Assembly: GCA_930367215.1 (NCBI GenBank)
Contig: OV884060.1
Location: forward strand, 209,005,253 to 209,069,252
Length of the DNA stretch: 64,000 nt
Source: Pollenia angustigena
Taxonomy: Eukaryota > Arthropoda > Insecta > Diptera > Polleniidae
Reading direction: 5' to 3'
Shown here piece after piece: positions 45,130 to 56,029 of this stretch; position 1 is the first letter of the stretch, and each line of letters begins with the position of its first letter. The notes under the pieces were generated by a model. It was not told the origin of the DNA and ran no database searches. It saw only the letters and a list, made by a program, of their open reading frames with translations. The position numbers and the translations under genes are program-made.

Positions 45130-45600
45130 TATTCATCATCTATTATTTCTGTAACTATATCATCAAGTTCCAGAACCTGTTAACGGGGTTGGCATCGAAT
45201 GCTACTTATAAAAGGATCTGACGATACTAGAAATCTATGAAAAACATCTGATTTGTTGCAACTCTATCACACTTTCTGGAGAACCTTAATCTATAATTTC
45301 TATAATCTTTATTTCTGGCTTCTTCAGAAAGCATGCCAATAGTAAGCATTGCCGCATCCATGATATCCTTTCCGTGTATCAGTATTTTGTGTACTGTTAC
45401 TGGCATATAATACCAACTGTATTTTTCAACAAAGAGTTTTACTGTATCTTGAGCAAAATTCTTGAACTTCAAGGCATTAACTTTTTTCCCACAAGTTATT
45501 ATTTGTTGTATACTGCGAAACCGATGAATTAGTTGCTCCTCTACACCAGCCACATCGGAAACAAGTGCGGGGTTAGAAAATAAATTGTTTTATTTTTATT
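45130..45600 (-). pseudogene. Arthropod transposon-associated ORF, C-terminal part
   Basis: The frame contains VAGVEEQLIHRFRSIQQIIT, FAQDTVKLFVEKYSWYYMPV, TVHKILIHGKDIMD and MLSEEARNKDYRNYRLRFSR. It then shifts frame near 45240 into FHRFLVSSDPFISSIR. The combination W.x.MP.TVHK.LIHG and LSEEA...RN is one I recall from uncharacterised, multi-copy arthropod proteins. Function is unknown to me. The frameshift and stops mark it as dead. It lies inside the last intron of FAR set 2. Confidence 0.6.
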
Positions 45601-46344
45601 GTTGTTAAATCACATGGTTTTGTTTTTAATCTGTTCCAAATAGTAAGTTATTGTTGTAACTAAATGTCATAATAACGCACGTGCCTAAAAGTATGCCATA
45701 TCTTTTTGTAATTTTTTTAAATTAAAAATTTTATGAATTTAGAGACAAATTGTATGATTTTATAAAAGATTATTAATTATTTAAACTTTTTTTTTAATTG
45801 ATAGTTTGGAGTCCTACCTTTCATTTCATTACAGCGGGAGCACCGAGCACGACCGAGCAACCTTTTTTTTCTTCCAAGGAAGTTTGCAATCACGGCACAT
45901 TATAGAACAAATTTTTTTCTATCATATCTTTTAAACCATATGAGCGAACTTTAAAATTTTTTTGAAAATTTGAAAAAAATCGCTATTTAAATCAGAGTAA
46001 TAATATAGTGAAGTGCGTAAAAAGTTTTCAAAATTTTGGACCAAAATTTACATGAGACTTTACATCATTATTTCAAAGACAAATAAACGTGTTTTTGGGA
46101 TACAATTTATGGATTCTTCATACTGAATCAATTTTTTACAAAACTGCATCATTACATTTTTAAATTGTATGTGTCGAAAAAATTACTTATTGCACAAAAA
46201 TCCCTCTGTGTAGGGCCCCATACCAAATCAGCTAAATGAATCAAATTTGGCTCATATGTTTCTTATATATCGCCGATATCGAAGTTTTTTCGCTACAAAT
46301 AAGACTCATTTTGCTTACTGGATCTAACTTTATTATGTACTTAC
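45601..46344. other. AT-rich intronic stretch, nothing recognised
   Basis: No exon or TIR was found. This is between exons 5 and 6 of FAR set 2. Confidence 0.4.
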
Positions 46345-46473
46345 ATTTTAAGATGAAATCTTGCTTTGGGCAAATCCTCCAATTTTTCTTTCAATATGAA
46401 AAGTCTGGCACCTTTGGCACAATTAATCAAATAATCTTCTTCAGTTTCTTTGGGATCCATATCCATATTGAAT
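46345..46473 (-). CDS. FAR: FAR set 2, exon 5
   Basis: The acceptor GCCAACAG is followed by A|TTC AAT ATG GAT. The frame has FNMDMDPKETEEDYLINCAK then DLPKARFHLK. The donor GTAAGTAC directly follows AAAAT. Unspliced reading would give ATG TAA. It is 129 nt, the same as set 1. It forms the end of the FAR_C domain. Confidence 0.9.
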
Positions 46474-46547
46474 CTGTTGGCATAAATAACATTAATTTAA
46501 AGTTTCCTTAAGTTTTTTGTTTTTTTTTTTTTCTTTTTTTTACTCAC

Positions 46548-46679
46548 ATTTTTTTATCTTGTAATGTTAAGTTTTTCCACAGGGCAGCATACTTATCTGA
46601 TTTAAAATGCCAGGCATGCAAAGTAAAGAACTGTAAAACCTCTAGACCAGTAGCAATTTTCGTTTGTACTTTAATCATG
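46548..46679 (-). CDS. FAR: FAR set 2, exon 4 (FAR_C/sterile domain)
   Basis: The acceptor ATTTCAG is followed by C|ATG ATT AAA GTA. The frame has MIKVQTKIATGLEVLQFFTL then HAWHFKSDKYAALWKNLT. The donor is GTGAGTAA. Length is 132 nt, with phase and residue pattern as in sets 1 and 3. Confidence 0.92.
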
Positions 46680-46917
46680 CTGAAATAAAAATGAATAATT
46701 AATAAATAAATGACAAAAGATTGAAAAAAGGTACAAACTTGCTAAAGGGGTTGTGAATTATTTAGTAAGTTTAATTTAATAAATATGTTAAAAAAAAAGT
46801 TAAAATTTTATAACAAATTTATTCAACGTGACTTGTAAACAGTGGGACAGATTAAGAGAAAATAAGAACTATTAGTGTTTTATTTGGTCAAGTTGTCACC
46901 AAAGGTATAAGTTTATC

Positions 46918-47967
46918 GGCTGTAGGAAATATCGCCCAAAGAAAAATGGCCCAAAAAAAAAATGAAAAATCACCCAAAAAAATTCCATGTAAAATTGGGC
47001 CTTAATTCATATGAAAAGTGACCCAACATTTTTGGGCTTTTTTTCGTTATTATTTTCATTACGAAAAATCACCCAAAAATATTATATGAAAAATAGCCCA
47101 TTTTTCGGGCCATCTTTATTTAATATAATTGTAATTTATTTAAAAGTAAGTTTGTTGTTTTTTCTCTGGGTGTTTATATTAAATATATAACGAAAACACT
47201 TTTGGGCGCAAGGATTTTCTCCTCAAGGATATAATATATACCGACTGCGCTAACTAAAGCTTCTCTGCAAAGCCGGCCTTCGGCCGGGCGCATGGATTTT
47301 CTCCTCTATGGTATAACAAACACCGGCTTCGCTAACTAAAGCTTCTCTGTATAGCCGGCTTTCGGCCGGACGCAAGGATTTTCTCCTCTATGGTATAACA
47401 AACACCGGCTTCGCTAACTAAAGCTTCTCTGTATAGCCGGCCTTCGGCCGGGCGCAAGGATTTCCCCTCTATGGTATAACAAACACCGGCTTCGCTAACT
47501 AAAGCTTCTCTGCGTATATGGCCTTCGTTCGAAAACAAGGCAGATTTTAGAAGCTTAACTTGGCGAAACCATAGAGGAGAAAATCCTTGCGCCCGGCCGA
47601 AGGCCGGCTATGCAGAGAAGCTTAGCGAAGTTTGCGCAGCCGGTATTACTGTCCTTACTGCCGAGCAGCTGTTGAAGATAGAATGCAATTTTTTACATAA
47701 AACTTACACTTGTATGGAACTAAATTTATATGAATAATAACCACTTTTTTGCAAATTGGGTAATTTTTAATTTTTTTTCGGAAAAATTCGTTTTTGCTTT
47801 TTGGGTCATTTTTCATTTTTTTTTTGGGCCCTTTTTCGTTTTTGTTGGGCAAAATTTCATATATAACTTTTTGGGACATTTTCATGTTCTTTTGGGCGAT
47901 TCTTCATTTGGGCGATTTTTAATTTTTTTTTTGGGCCATTTTTCTTTGGGCGATATTTCCTACAGCC
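46918..47967. mobile_element. Phrase-repeat element C (1050 bp), 9-bp duplication
   Basis: The ends GGCTGTAGGAAATATCGCCC and its exact inverse are flanked by AAGTTTATC on both sides (46909-46917 and 47968-47976). Arms consist of many copies of CCCAAAAA.TGAAAAATCGCC-type phrases. The core holds an 82-bp tandem array with a GGCCTTCGGCC hairpin in each unit. The frame at 47332-47538 is only the array. Confidence 0.9.
47204..47560. repeat. 82-bp tandem array with GC hairpins
   Basis: GCGCAAGG (or GCGCATGG) recurs at 82-base steps near 47207, 47289, 47371 and 47453. Each unit also carries ATTTTCTCCTCTATGG, ACACCGGCTTCGCTAACTAA and AGCTTCTCTG. One inverted unit follows at 47570-47640. Confidence 0.85.
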
Positions 47968-48174
47968 AAGTTTATCATTCCGTTTCTAATTTTACAATAT
48001 TGGGCTTATATAAAACGCGCCTTACAAAAAGGGCGTATGAATATTGTTCTCAAAACTATAACCAAACAAGCATTGGCATGAGCTAATTGGGATGAGTATC
48101 GCAAACTCATCTCATATGAGTAGCAAATGCAGCGCAATAATGCATTGGCGAACAGGCCAACCGTCACTTTTATA

Positions 48175-48562
48175 GGATTTTCACACTTGCTCAAATCTTA
48201 CATCTTTCAACTTATCGCAAAGATGATAACATCTTCCCATAACAATTGTTCAGGGCTTATAATCAACATCTTTCTTCATCTTTAAAAGATGTTCCTATCT
48301 CATGTTGTTTCATTCAACATCTTTCGATTATTTTAGTGTCATCACTAGAAAAAACAAATAATTTGTTAAAAAGAATATGCCATCACTAGAAAAAAATACA
48401 AAAGAGCAGGACAGCAATATCATTTATTAAGTTTTTATTCGCTCTTACACATGAAAATGAATATTTTTATGATGAAAGATGTTACAAATGTAAACAAGGT
48501 TTTTTCATTTTTAACATCTTCCACGCATTCCTCTACGATGTGTTCAAGTGTAAAAAGGCTAT
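48175..48562. mobile_element. MITE, copy 1
   Basis: TTTTCACACTTGCTCAAATC at the left pairs with the inverted TGTTCAAGTGTAAAAAGGCT at the right. ACATCTT/AAGATGT motifs repeat inside. Confidence 0.6.
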
Positions 48563-48667
48563 TAGCCGGTGGCAGTTTCAGGCATGACGTTGGAAGTTAT
48601 TATTTGGTCGGCATGTGTCAATGTTCTATATTTTATCTTATATGAAGAATCAATCAACCATTCGTCA

Positions 48668-49143
48668 TAGCCTTTTTACACTTGTCAACATTTAACATCT
48701 AACATTAATTTCCGAAGATGTTGAAATTTTCCCATAAGAAATATGTACGTAGGGCTAAAAATCAAAATTTTTCAAAATCTTTACATAATGTTCCTATTTC
48801 ATTGTATTCCATTCCCATTCTTTAAGTGTCATCACTAGAAAAATGGCAATAAATTATATTATTATTGTGGCCCTACTGACAAAATGGCTTTGAAAGCAGC
48901 GTTACCACTTCTTAAGTTTTTCCCTTTTTGCAAGCATTATTTTGCTTAATTTTGTTTTAATATTTTTAAACAAAATTAATTTAAAAAAAATGGCACTCTC
49001 TTTTCACTTCTCTCCTATAAGTTCAAGACTTGACGTCTTTAAACCGGCACTAAATGTTAGATGTTTCAAGTATGAACGCGTATTTCACATTTGAAACATC
49101 TTCCATGCGTTCCTCCAAAATGTATGCAAGTGTACAAAGGGTA
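48668..49143. mobile_element. MITE, copy 2 of the same family
   Basis: TAGCCTTTTTACACTTGTCA on the left pairs with the inverted ATGCAAGTGTACAAAGGGTA on the right. A piece of another MITE (GACTTGACGTC) lies near 49020. Confidence 0.6.
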
Positions 49144-49498
49144 TTATCGAATGCCATGATTTCAAATTTCGAAACAAGCTTATCGATATCGAGTTCTTCG
49201 ACCTAAAGAAGTAGAATTTCGAGCAAAGTCATTTATAATTAGCATGGGCTGATGTTAAGAAATTTTTTATTTCTAGTTTTATTGTGCTTGATATTTTTAC
49301 TTTAGTGTCCCAAAGTAATCTAAAATAAAGTCACATGTTTTTATCATTCTTGGGGTTGTTGCTGCAATTAATTTAAGTTTTATTTTATATCCTAAAAATC
49401 GACCTATTTAATAGCCCTAACTAAGTCCTAATCAAACATTTCGGTTCAAAATCTTGCTTAAAACTTAAACGCAAAACATTCATCTGAAACAAACTTAC

Positions 49499-49738
49499 AA
49501 TCTCTTCTGTCCGAAGATCAGCATAAGGAAATCTAAGAAATAGGCTGGCAACCAATGGAACATAATGGAATTGAACTGATGATATAATTTATTTGTGGTG
49601 ACTGTAGGATTTGGATACCAAAGACCGGCATTGAAGGGATATTCCTTATTGATGCGTTGGCTCATTTCAATAACAGCGCCACCCAACATTTTACGATGAT
49701 CGGCATTGGTTATATTGTAAATAGGAATCTCAGCAGGC
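49499..49738 (-). CDS. FAR: FAR set 2, exon 3
   Basis: The acceptor TTTCTAG is followed by G|CC TGC TGA in phase, completing K with AA from exon 2. The frame has PAEIPIYNITNADHRKMLGG, then YPFNAGLWYPNPTVTTNKLY, then HWLPAYFLDFLMLIFGQKR. The donor is GTAAGTTT. It is 240 nt, as in the other sets. Confidence 0.93.
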
Positions 49739-49804
49739 CTAGAAAAATAAATATACTATTAGCTTAGATTCTTTTTCTTGTAATTTAAAACGGAAAAAAC
49801 TTAC

Positions 49805-50000
49805 TTTTTGCCCTTGGCAAATTCAAAGGGTATAACAATTAACCCATTAATAGCATAATCAACTGGAATAACTTCCGATTTATTTTTCTTATCGACCAAT
49901 ACAGAACGTATAACACCTTTGCCACAACCGATCATAAGACCAGTTGGACCATTTAAATTATCAACCCAACCAGGCAAAGGTTCATAGGCAGCCGGTGATA
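49805..50000 (-). CDS. FAR: FAR set 2, exon 2
   Basis: The acceptor AAAACACAG is followed by TA TCA CCG. With G from the shared exon this is V-S-P. The frame reads VSPAAYEPLPGWVDNLNGPT then GLMIGCGKGVIRSVLVD. The donor is GTAAGTTT. It is 196 nt, identical in length to set 1 and with most residues the same. No Rossmann exon was found between it and set 1 (50001-55678). Confidence 0.93.
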
Positions 50001-50317
50001 CTGTGTTTTTGCGATTGTTTTTTAGGGAAAGAATTTAGAAATTTTAGCTAATAATGGATATCAGAAATGTACAATTCAAAATTCTATGAACCACTTACAT
50101 GAGTTGATAATGAAGAGATGAAGCTCTTTTTTGATGTTTGTTTTTTTTTCTTTCTTTTATATGAAATTTTTCACCACTAGTGTGTGCGAATATGGATTTA
50201 AAAGCTCGTTTTATATCTTGAGTTTAATGGAGGATTAATTTTAATATTCAGAGTAAGTGAGTTTTTGACTTTAAGATTAATTCAGGATTAACAGCTTTAT
50301 TAGATTATTTTATAACA

Positions 50318-51118
50318 AGTTCGAGTGCTATATTCGGCTGTGCCGAATCTTTGATACCCTTCACCGACAGTTCGAATGTTTAAGGAGTAATATCTGTATG
50401 ATGTCATTATTATCTTAAACTGTGACGGTTTGTTATTAATAATGGTTTTAGGCGACTAAACTGTTTTCCGGGAGTAGGGTTTCTATGGGGCCTAGGGTAA
50501 ATTATGTACCGATCTTCACGAAATATCACAGTATCATTTATAGTACTATAAAACTGTGACGAGCCAAAATTTGTTATGATTGCATTATTTTTAACGGTTT
50601 TAGGCGTACTAAACTGTTTTCCGGTAGTAGGGTTTATATGGGACTTAGGGTAAATTATGGACGGATCATCACGAAATTTAACAACGTGATTTCCAGTCAA
50701 ATAAAACAAATTGTTGCAAAATCTTATCTCATTCCGCGCCTTGTTCCAGCATTTATGTTATTTTTTGTAACAAAATTATAATTTTTTTAGGTGGTGGTTC
50801 CACATTTTGATTCATAGCTCTGGTCCTACTGAACCAATTTTGCTGGATTTCAATCCCAAACTGCTTAGGATAACTACAAGCAATTTGGCACCAAGTTTGT
50901 TCATTTATTTTAAGTTGTTCAAAAGTGAGCGTGTTTCCAACAGACGGACAGACGGACAGACGGACAGACAGACGAACATGGCTAAATCGACTTAGAATTA
51001 CTCAAGGACCCAGAATATATATACTTTATGGGGTCTGAAATGAATAATAAAAAAGTTTCACACGGAATGACAAACTTAATATACCCTCTTTATAACTTAT
51101 TGTGGTGGAGGGTATAAT
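50318..51118. repeat. Dispersed repeat with ATTCGGCTGTGCCGAAT hairpin end
   Basis: It starts with GAGTGCTATATTCGGCTGTG, then TACCCTTCACC, and has two tandem ~190-bp units containing AAACTGTTTTCCGG.AGTAGG. Further on are a GACGGACA array (50942-50975) and a final ATACCCTC...GTGGTGGAGGGTAT block. Confidence 0.7.
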
Positions 51119-51186
51119 AAAATTAATCTAACCTTAATCTTCTTTCACGTTTTTAAATGAAAAATTAAAGCTTTTAGTGTTGCCGT

Positions 51187-52099
51187 TAGAGTTGTGTCGT
51201 TCTGGAACGACCAAGTTCCATTAATCGATTCCCTAATAGGAACGATGCGGACTTTTTCAATAGTTCCTTATTTATCGTTCCGCAATTGCAGTTCGTTGGA
51301 TCATTGTTTGTGTTTCGTTCACTTATTTCTGTACACTTAGAACAGGGTCGATTTTTTGTCTAGCGATCAAAGTTGCCGACTATGTTGTATCTATATCGTG
51401 CCATATAAAAATTTCGTAATTAAATCAATTACAAATATGATCTAAAGCAATATATTTTAGCGTTCAGTACCAGCAATGGCATGCAGTTACACGTACATTA
51501 AAACAGGTACGAATTTGCGAAATTCTTAAAACATTTGTAATTAAGTGAAAAAGTTATTTTTGTTTGTTAATATTTAAAAATAATCCAAATTTTGATATTT
51601 TAATTAGGCTAAAGTTCATCTAATTGAATTTTCATTAAATTATTTTAATGAAGAAGGGAATTTAACTACATGAAATTAATTAAAATTTATTGATAATTTT
51701 TCATTCTTGACATTTGGACTAAAAACCATCAACAGTTCAACAAAATAACCACAATACTAATCATTATTTAATACAAAATGAAAGCAAACAATAATAAATG
51801 TTTGTTTGTTGACGATTTTGCGATCGACAAAGAAGTTTTCTCGTTCCTCGTTCATTTAGTGACGGCTCACACACGTCAAGTTTGACTCGAGAAGTCTTGA
51901 GCTTTTAGTATAGAAGGGAAAAGAGAATACCATTTCTTTTTCCCTCTCTCCTAAAAACTTATGACTTGACGTGTGCGAACCAGCACTTATTGTTCAAAGT
52001 AAAAAATAGGAACAATGAACGAAAGGAACGACCTTGTTCATTTTATCTTTCGGATCGGTCAGAACGATTCTACAAAAGGAACGATTTGTCCCAACTCTA
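51187..52099. mobile_element. hAT-type MITE (913 bp)
   Basis: TAGAGTTGTGTCGTTCTGGA on the left pairs with the inverted TCGTTCCTTT...CCCAACTCTA-type right end. GGAACGA motifs fill both arms. Flanks GTTGCCGT and ATTGTCAT differ only by transitions. Confidence 0.6.
51862..51990. mobile_element. Palindromic MITE (~129 bp)
   Basis: GGCTCACACACGTCAAGTTT is inverted at the right (GACTTGACGTGTGCGAACC). The arms continue GAAGTCTTGAGCTTTTAG. Partial relatives lie at 54028-54135 and 49005-49060. Confidence 0.75.
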
Positions 52100-52864
52100 A
52101 TTGTCATATTAATGGACAATTTTTTATGTATAAGTATGGCAGTTTTGTAGTGGAAAGACGATGTACGCGGCATGTGCCTGCGGACAGCGACCAGCTGTTT
52201 AGTTTTTTATTTAAAATTTTTTTGATAGGCAAATGAACTAGAAATCATGAAAAACTACAGCCATTTTTAAAAAAATTTTACTCAAAATTTCGATTTCCCG
52301 AACATGACCGAATGTTTGTGTATGACAACGCTGAAAAAAAATTAACTTTGCCGCGCGGCTGTTTAATTAAGTAATACCAAGCTTTCATTATTGTGGTGTG
52401 TATTTTTTTATGAACATTTTTGTAAACATTGCTAACATTTTTAAAATGGTAATGTTATTGCCGCGTACATTGGCCTTCCACTATTAAACATATGTCAAAA
52501 ATTGTCATCTTATTATTGTTCGTAACGTGAAAAAGGAGAAGAAATGACAAAAGTTTGGTATTTTGTTAAAAAATACAGTTGTTTCCGCTTAATTGAGTTT
52601 CTAAAAATGCACGCACGACTTTTGGCGCAAATATACGGGAACTCAATTAAGCAGTATTCGGTTAATTGAACCGCCGACGCAATTAAAACGAGCAAGATGT
52701 GCAATAAAGCGAAACAGCAAAATAAAACTCATTTCTTTATTTATTAATGTGTAGTTTACAGAACACGAGCGCCTTACTCGTCCGTTCAACTTACATTTAA
52801 AACAAAAACAAATTTCGAAATTTGAAGTTGAAAAATGGTTTAGGTTAGGAGCAAAAACACATTA

Positions 52865-53085
52865 AGGCCCGTTTTCACAACTTACCGATAGCTTAAGGTA
52901 AGATTTTATCGGCCATATAAAAAGTGTTACATTATTACAACTTTACTTTAACCTACTAGGTAGGATTAACCTTAATCTACTTTATCGTTCACTTAAGGTT
53001 AAAGTAAAGTTTTAATAATAGAACACTTTTTATAAGGCCATTTAAAGTCTACTTTAAGCTATCGGTAAGTTGTGAAAACGGGTCT
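52865..53085. mobile_element. Palindromic MITE, copy 2 of 8390-8606
   Basis: It is nearly identical to the copy at 8390-8606 across its length, including both arms and the centre AACCTTAATCTACTTT. Confidence 0.85.
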
Positions 53086-53449
53086 AAGTAGACGGAGCCA
53101 ATTAACTGAAACATTTGGTCTTGTTTTTCGCAATGCGGTCTTATTTTGCGAAATAATTAAGTGGGTGACGCGGAACAACTAAATTGAACGGGTATTATTA
53201 CATAGACAGTTATACTGAAACCGCCAACTTTGGGCGTTTAAACAAGCAAACAAAATAAAATAATCCGCTACCCAAAAACGAATTTCAGAGATTAAAATAA
53301 ATTTAATCGCTGATCTTTAAGTCAAAAACTGGCTCTGAATGATTTAAATACACTCTAGTAGTTCAAACTCTGAATATAAATGAAGGGGGCTTTTAACTTT
53401 ATGTGTAAAGTGTTTTAGAGTTTTTGTATTTGTTGTAAAATGTTGTTTG

Positions 53450-53545
53450 TATATGCTATCAAATGTGTATTAGTGTAAGTATGTTTGTAAATATGTATGT
53501 GTGTATGTATGTATGTATTTATTTATTTATGTATGAATGTATGTA
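53450..53545 (+). repeat. TATG/TGTA microsatellite
   Basis: An interrupted run of ATGT units with a TTTA block in the middle. Confidence 0.8.
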
Positions 53546-54164
53546 TGTTTGTGTTATTTTTTGAAAGTTTTCACTTAAAATACGTTAAAATTAAAATGAA
53601 ATTTTATTTGCAAGCGTATGAAGCTGAGTTTTTTTTAGCCATTATTTTGAAACATTTATGTATATGTATAACTATAATTGCTAAATGAAGTTTTAAATAA
53701 ACACATTTTATATTTTTATAATAAAAAAAGAAAAGTTTTTTATTAAAAATAAAATTAATTTTTAAATACGATAGATACAGATTCGTATATAGATTCGCTA
53801 CTTTTCGGCCTTCAGATCTACTCTTATTTTTTTCTAATATTATTTAACTCACAATGCCAAGCAAGTTATCTTTTAGAAATAAGGGGACGGCAGTAAAAGA
53901 TATATAAATTTCTCTCCCAAGTTACCTGAAATTTTTTTAAATTTACCCCACAAGAACAGTGACCGTCATTTTACCGGTCGTTTGACTGTCATTGATGACA
54001 GACTAATGGTCATAGCGTAGAACAAAGTGCCGGTTCACACACGTCAAATTTGACTCGTCAAGTCTTGAGTTTTTAGGAGCGAGGGGAAAAGAAATTGCAT
54101 TCTCTTTTCCCTTCTCTTCCAAAAGCTCAAGAGAAGAAGAGGGAGTAATATTTCTATGAGAGCA

Positions 54165-54590
54165 ATTGTCAAATATGAACCGATTCCAATAAAATTTGGT
54201 AAGACGATTAAGATTGCAATAAAATAAGTTTGGACCAATTTTATCTAACCACAAACATTATAAAATGGTTTATGGGCACAAAGACTCTTTTCCGGAAAGC
54301 AACTTGTATGGGGGCTTCATGAAATTATGGACCGATTTTCACCATTTTCACAGGCTTGATTCTTGTAACAACTCGAAAAAAATTTATTTCTGAAATTTCG
54401 ATCTGTACTTTGCGCACAATGTTTACATGTTTACAACCGGCCGGACGGATGAACATCGTTAGATTGATTTAAAAAGTGATTTTGAGTAGATCGGTAAACT
54501 AAAGGGTGGATGGGATCAATATTTAAAGAATTAAGAAACAGCACAAACAAATAATACATTCTTCGCTATTGTGAAGTGGGTATAAAAATG
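54165..54590. repeat. Dispersed fly repeat copy
   Basis: Phrases TATGAACCGATT, CTTGTATGGGGGCTTCATGA, GATCTGTACTTTGCG, GGATGAACATCGTTAG and GTGAAGTGGGTATAAAA follow the order of the copy at 31625-32170. Confidence 0.6.
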
Positions 54591-54818
54591 TCCACTAAGA
54601 TTACGTTATGAAATATTTTAACCACATTTTGGCTAAATAGAGATTCGATTTGTTAAAACTCTCCCCCTAATTTATAAAAAAATTAGATTTATAAAAGGTT
54701 TATGTAACCTGTTTTATTTATGGTTCTTATAACAGTCCCTTTTTAATGTAAGAGAGAAACTTAAGCTCTGTTTATATTTCACAGCGCCAAAAATTATCCA
54801 TTTAACTGTAACTTTTAA

Positions 54819-55287
54819 GGTGGAAGTACATAACACGCGTTAGTTCGTCGACAAGTATCGTGCGTTTATAAACTTTAGCGCGTCAAAAACTGCAAGTTAC
54901 ACAACACGCGTTACAAAAGCCATTCCTGTCAGCTGTTTTGTATTTGTTTACTTATTTGTGCATTAAAAACGCGTTCGAAAGTATATCAAGATTTTGTTAT
55001 TTTATTAAATTTATCCTTTTTATATAAATATTGTATGTTTTTTAAGCTCTTCAATAAGTTTTTCTTTCATGATTCACAAATTTGTTAAATTATTCTTTTT
55101 ATTGTCAGCTGATTACTTGTCAAAAACACACAACGCGTTAAAAAGTCCAAAGTTAACCAACTTTCTGGCGCAAACGCGTCAAAATATTTTGCATGTAGCT
55201 TGTTCTATGAAAACACACTAGCTTAACTTTTTTTTGACAGAAGACGACAGAGCGCACGCGCACTAACGCGTGTTATGTACTTCTACC
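54819..55287. mobile_element. TTAA-flanked MITE (469 bp), copy 1
   Basis: GGTGGAAGTACATAACACGC is inverted at the right (GCGTGTTATGTACTTCTACC). TTAA flanks both sides (54815-54818 and 55288-55291). CGCGT motifs recur inside. The target site resembles piggyBac, but the ends do not start with the usual CCC. Confidence 0.8.
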
Positions 55288-55336
55288 TTAAAGTCTAGAG
55301 TGCAGACAGTTTAATTTTAAATTACCTATCGTGGGC

Positions 55337-55464
55337 AGCGTTGCCAAATGTGCAGATTTATTAGCTATTTGGGAGCCGTTAATTGAACGATTTTCTTTCT
55401 AACCGATTTTCGAAGAACTTTCTACCAATTTGGAAAAAAAATAGAAGCCCTTTGGCAACACTGC
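55337..55464. mobile_element. Short hAT-like MITE (~128 bp)
   Basis: CAGCGTTGCCAAATG and the inverted TTTGGCAACACTG are the ends. They resemble those of the element at 10759-16879. No clear target duplication is seen. Confidence 0.6.
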
Positions 55465-55678
55465 ATACATTGATCTCTATTCTCACTAAAAACAATTAGT
55501 TACTAGTATCTAAAAAGAAAAAAAAAGGACATACTCCAATGCAAAATTGTTTAAATAATTTTTTTATTTCCTTAAAAACTAGCAAACCCTCTTGCAACAC
55601 ATATAAAGCCAAGCCTTACACTAAAATAAACAAAATATTTAGAAAAAACATCGTCAAACTGAAAACATTCCAGAAATG

Positions 55679-55772
55679 TTAGGCAGTTATTAAGGGCGCC
55701 GCAATGCTAAAAGTCCAATAACAGAGAAAACCAAATAAAATTGCTTTGCAAATACGATCTAGGAAATACATG
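55679..55772 (-). CDS. FAR: FAR set 1, terminal exon (membrane anchor)
   Basis: The acceptor GATTTTTAG is followed by C|ATG TAT TTC. The frame is MYFLDRICKAILFGFLCYWT then FSIAAPLITA and TAA (55681-55679). Exon 5 supplies TT (junction TTC). It is 94 nt, with a hydrophobic C-terminal helix. An AATAAA reads near 55567-55562. Confidence 0.9.
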
Positions 55773-55830
55773 CTAAAAATCACAAAATAAGCAAAATGGA
55801 AATTCAAAATTCTAACAATTCAAATCTTAC

Positions 55831-55959
55831 AATTTCAATTGTCTTCTCGCTTTGGGTAGAGTATCGGGAGATTCTTTCATTAAATACTGACGACCACCTT
55901 GTATGCAAGATATCATATATTCTTCAAGATCTTCTTCCGTATCCATATTCATGTTGAAA
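55831..55959 (-). CDS. FAR: FAR set 1, exon 5
   Basis: The acceptor AATTAAAAG is followed by T|TTC AAC ATG AAT. The frame has FNMNMDTEEDLEEYMISCIQ then YLMKESPDTLPKARRQLK. The donor GTAAGATT follows AAATT. Unspliced reading would give TTG TAA. It is 129 nt and forms the end of the FAR_C domain. Confidence 0.9.
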
Positions 55960-56029
55960 CTTTTAATTTTTTTTTTTTTGTTTTATTATACATAAAATAT
56001 TTATTATTTTATATTTTTTTTTAGCTTAC

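Noticed and set aside
47332..47538. 68-codon frame with internal protein repeats (EALVSEAGVCYTIE)
   Set aside because: It is the translation of the 82-bp tandem DNA array in element C. No start context or homology.
47204..47640. CRISPR-like array
   Set aside because: The whole 82-bp unit is repeated with no unique spacers, and the setting is a eukaryotic intron.
50001..55678. Separate Rossmann-domain exons for FAR set 2
   Set aside because: I read the minus strand here for a GATGF.G-type start and a YxxxK exon and saw only repeats. A profile search is still needed to exclude short or diverged exons.
55827..55829. TAA at the end of FAR exon 5 taken as the protein end (also 46341-46343 and 31212-31214)
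   Set aside because: Each TAA is inside a GTAAG donor, FAR proteins normally continue to a C-terminal anchor, and phase-matched terminal exons were found in all three sets.
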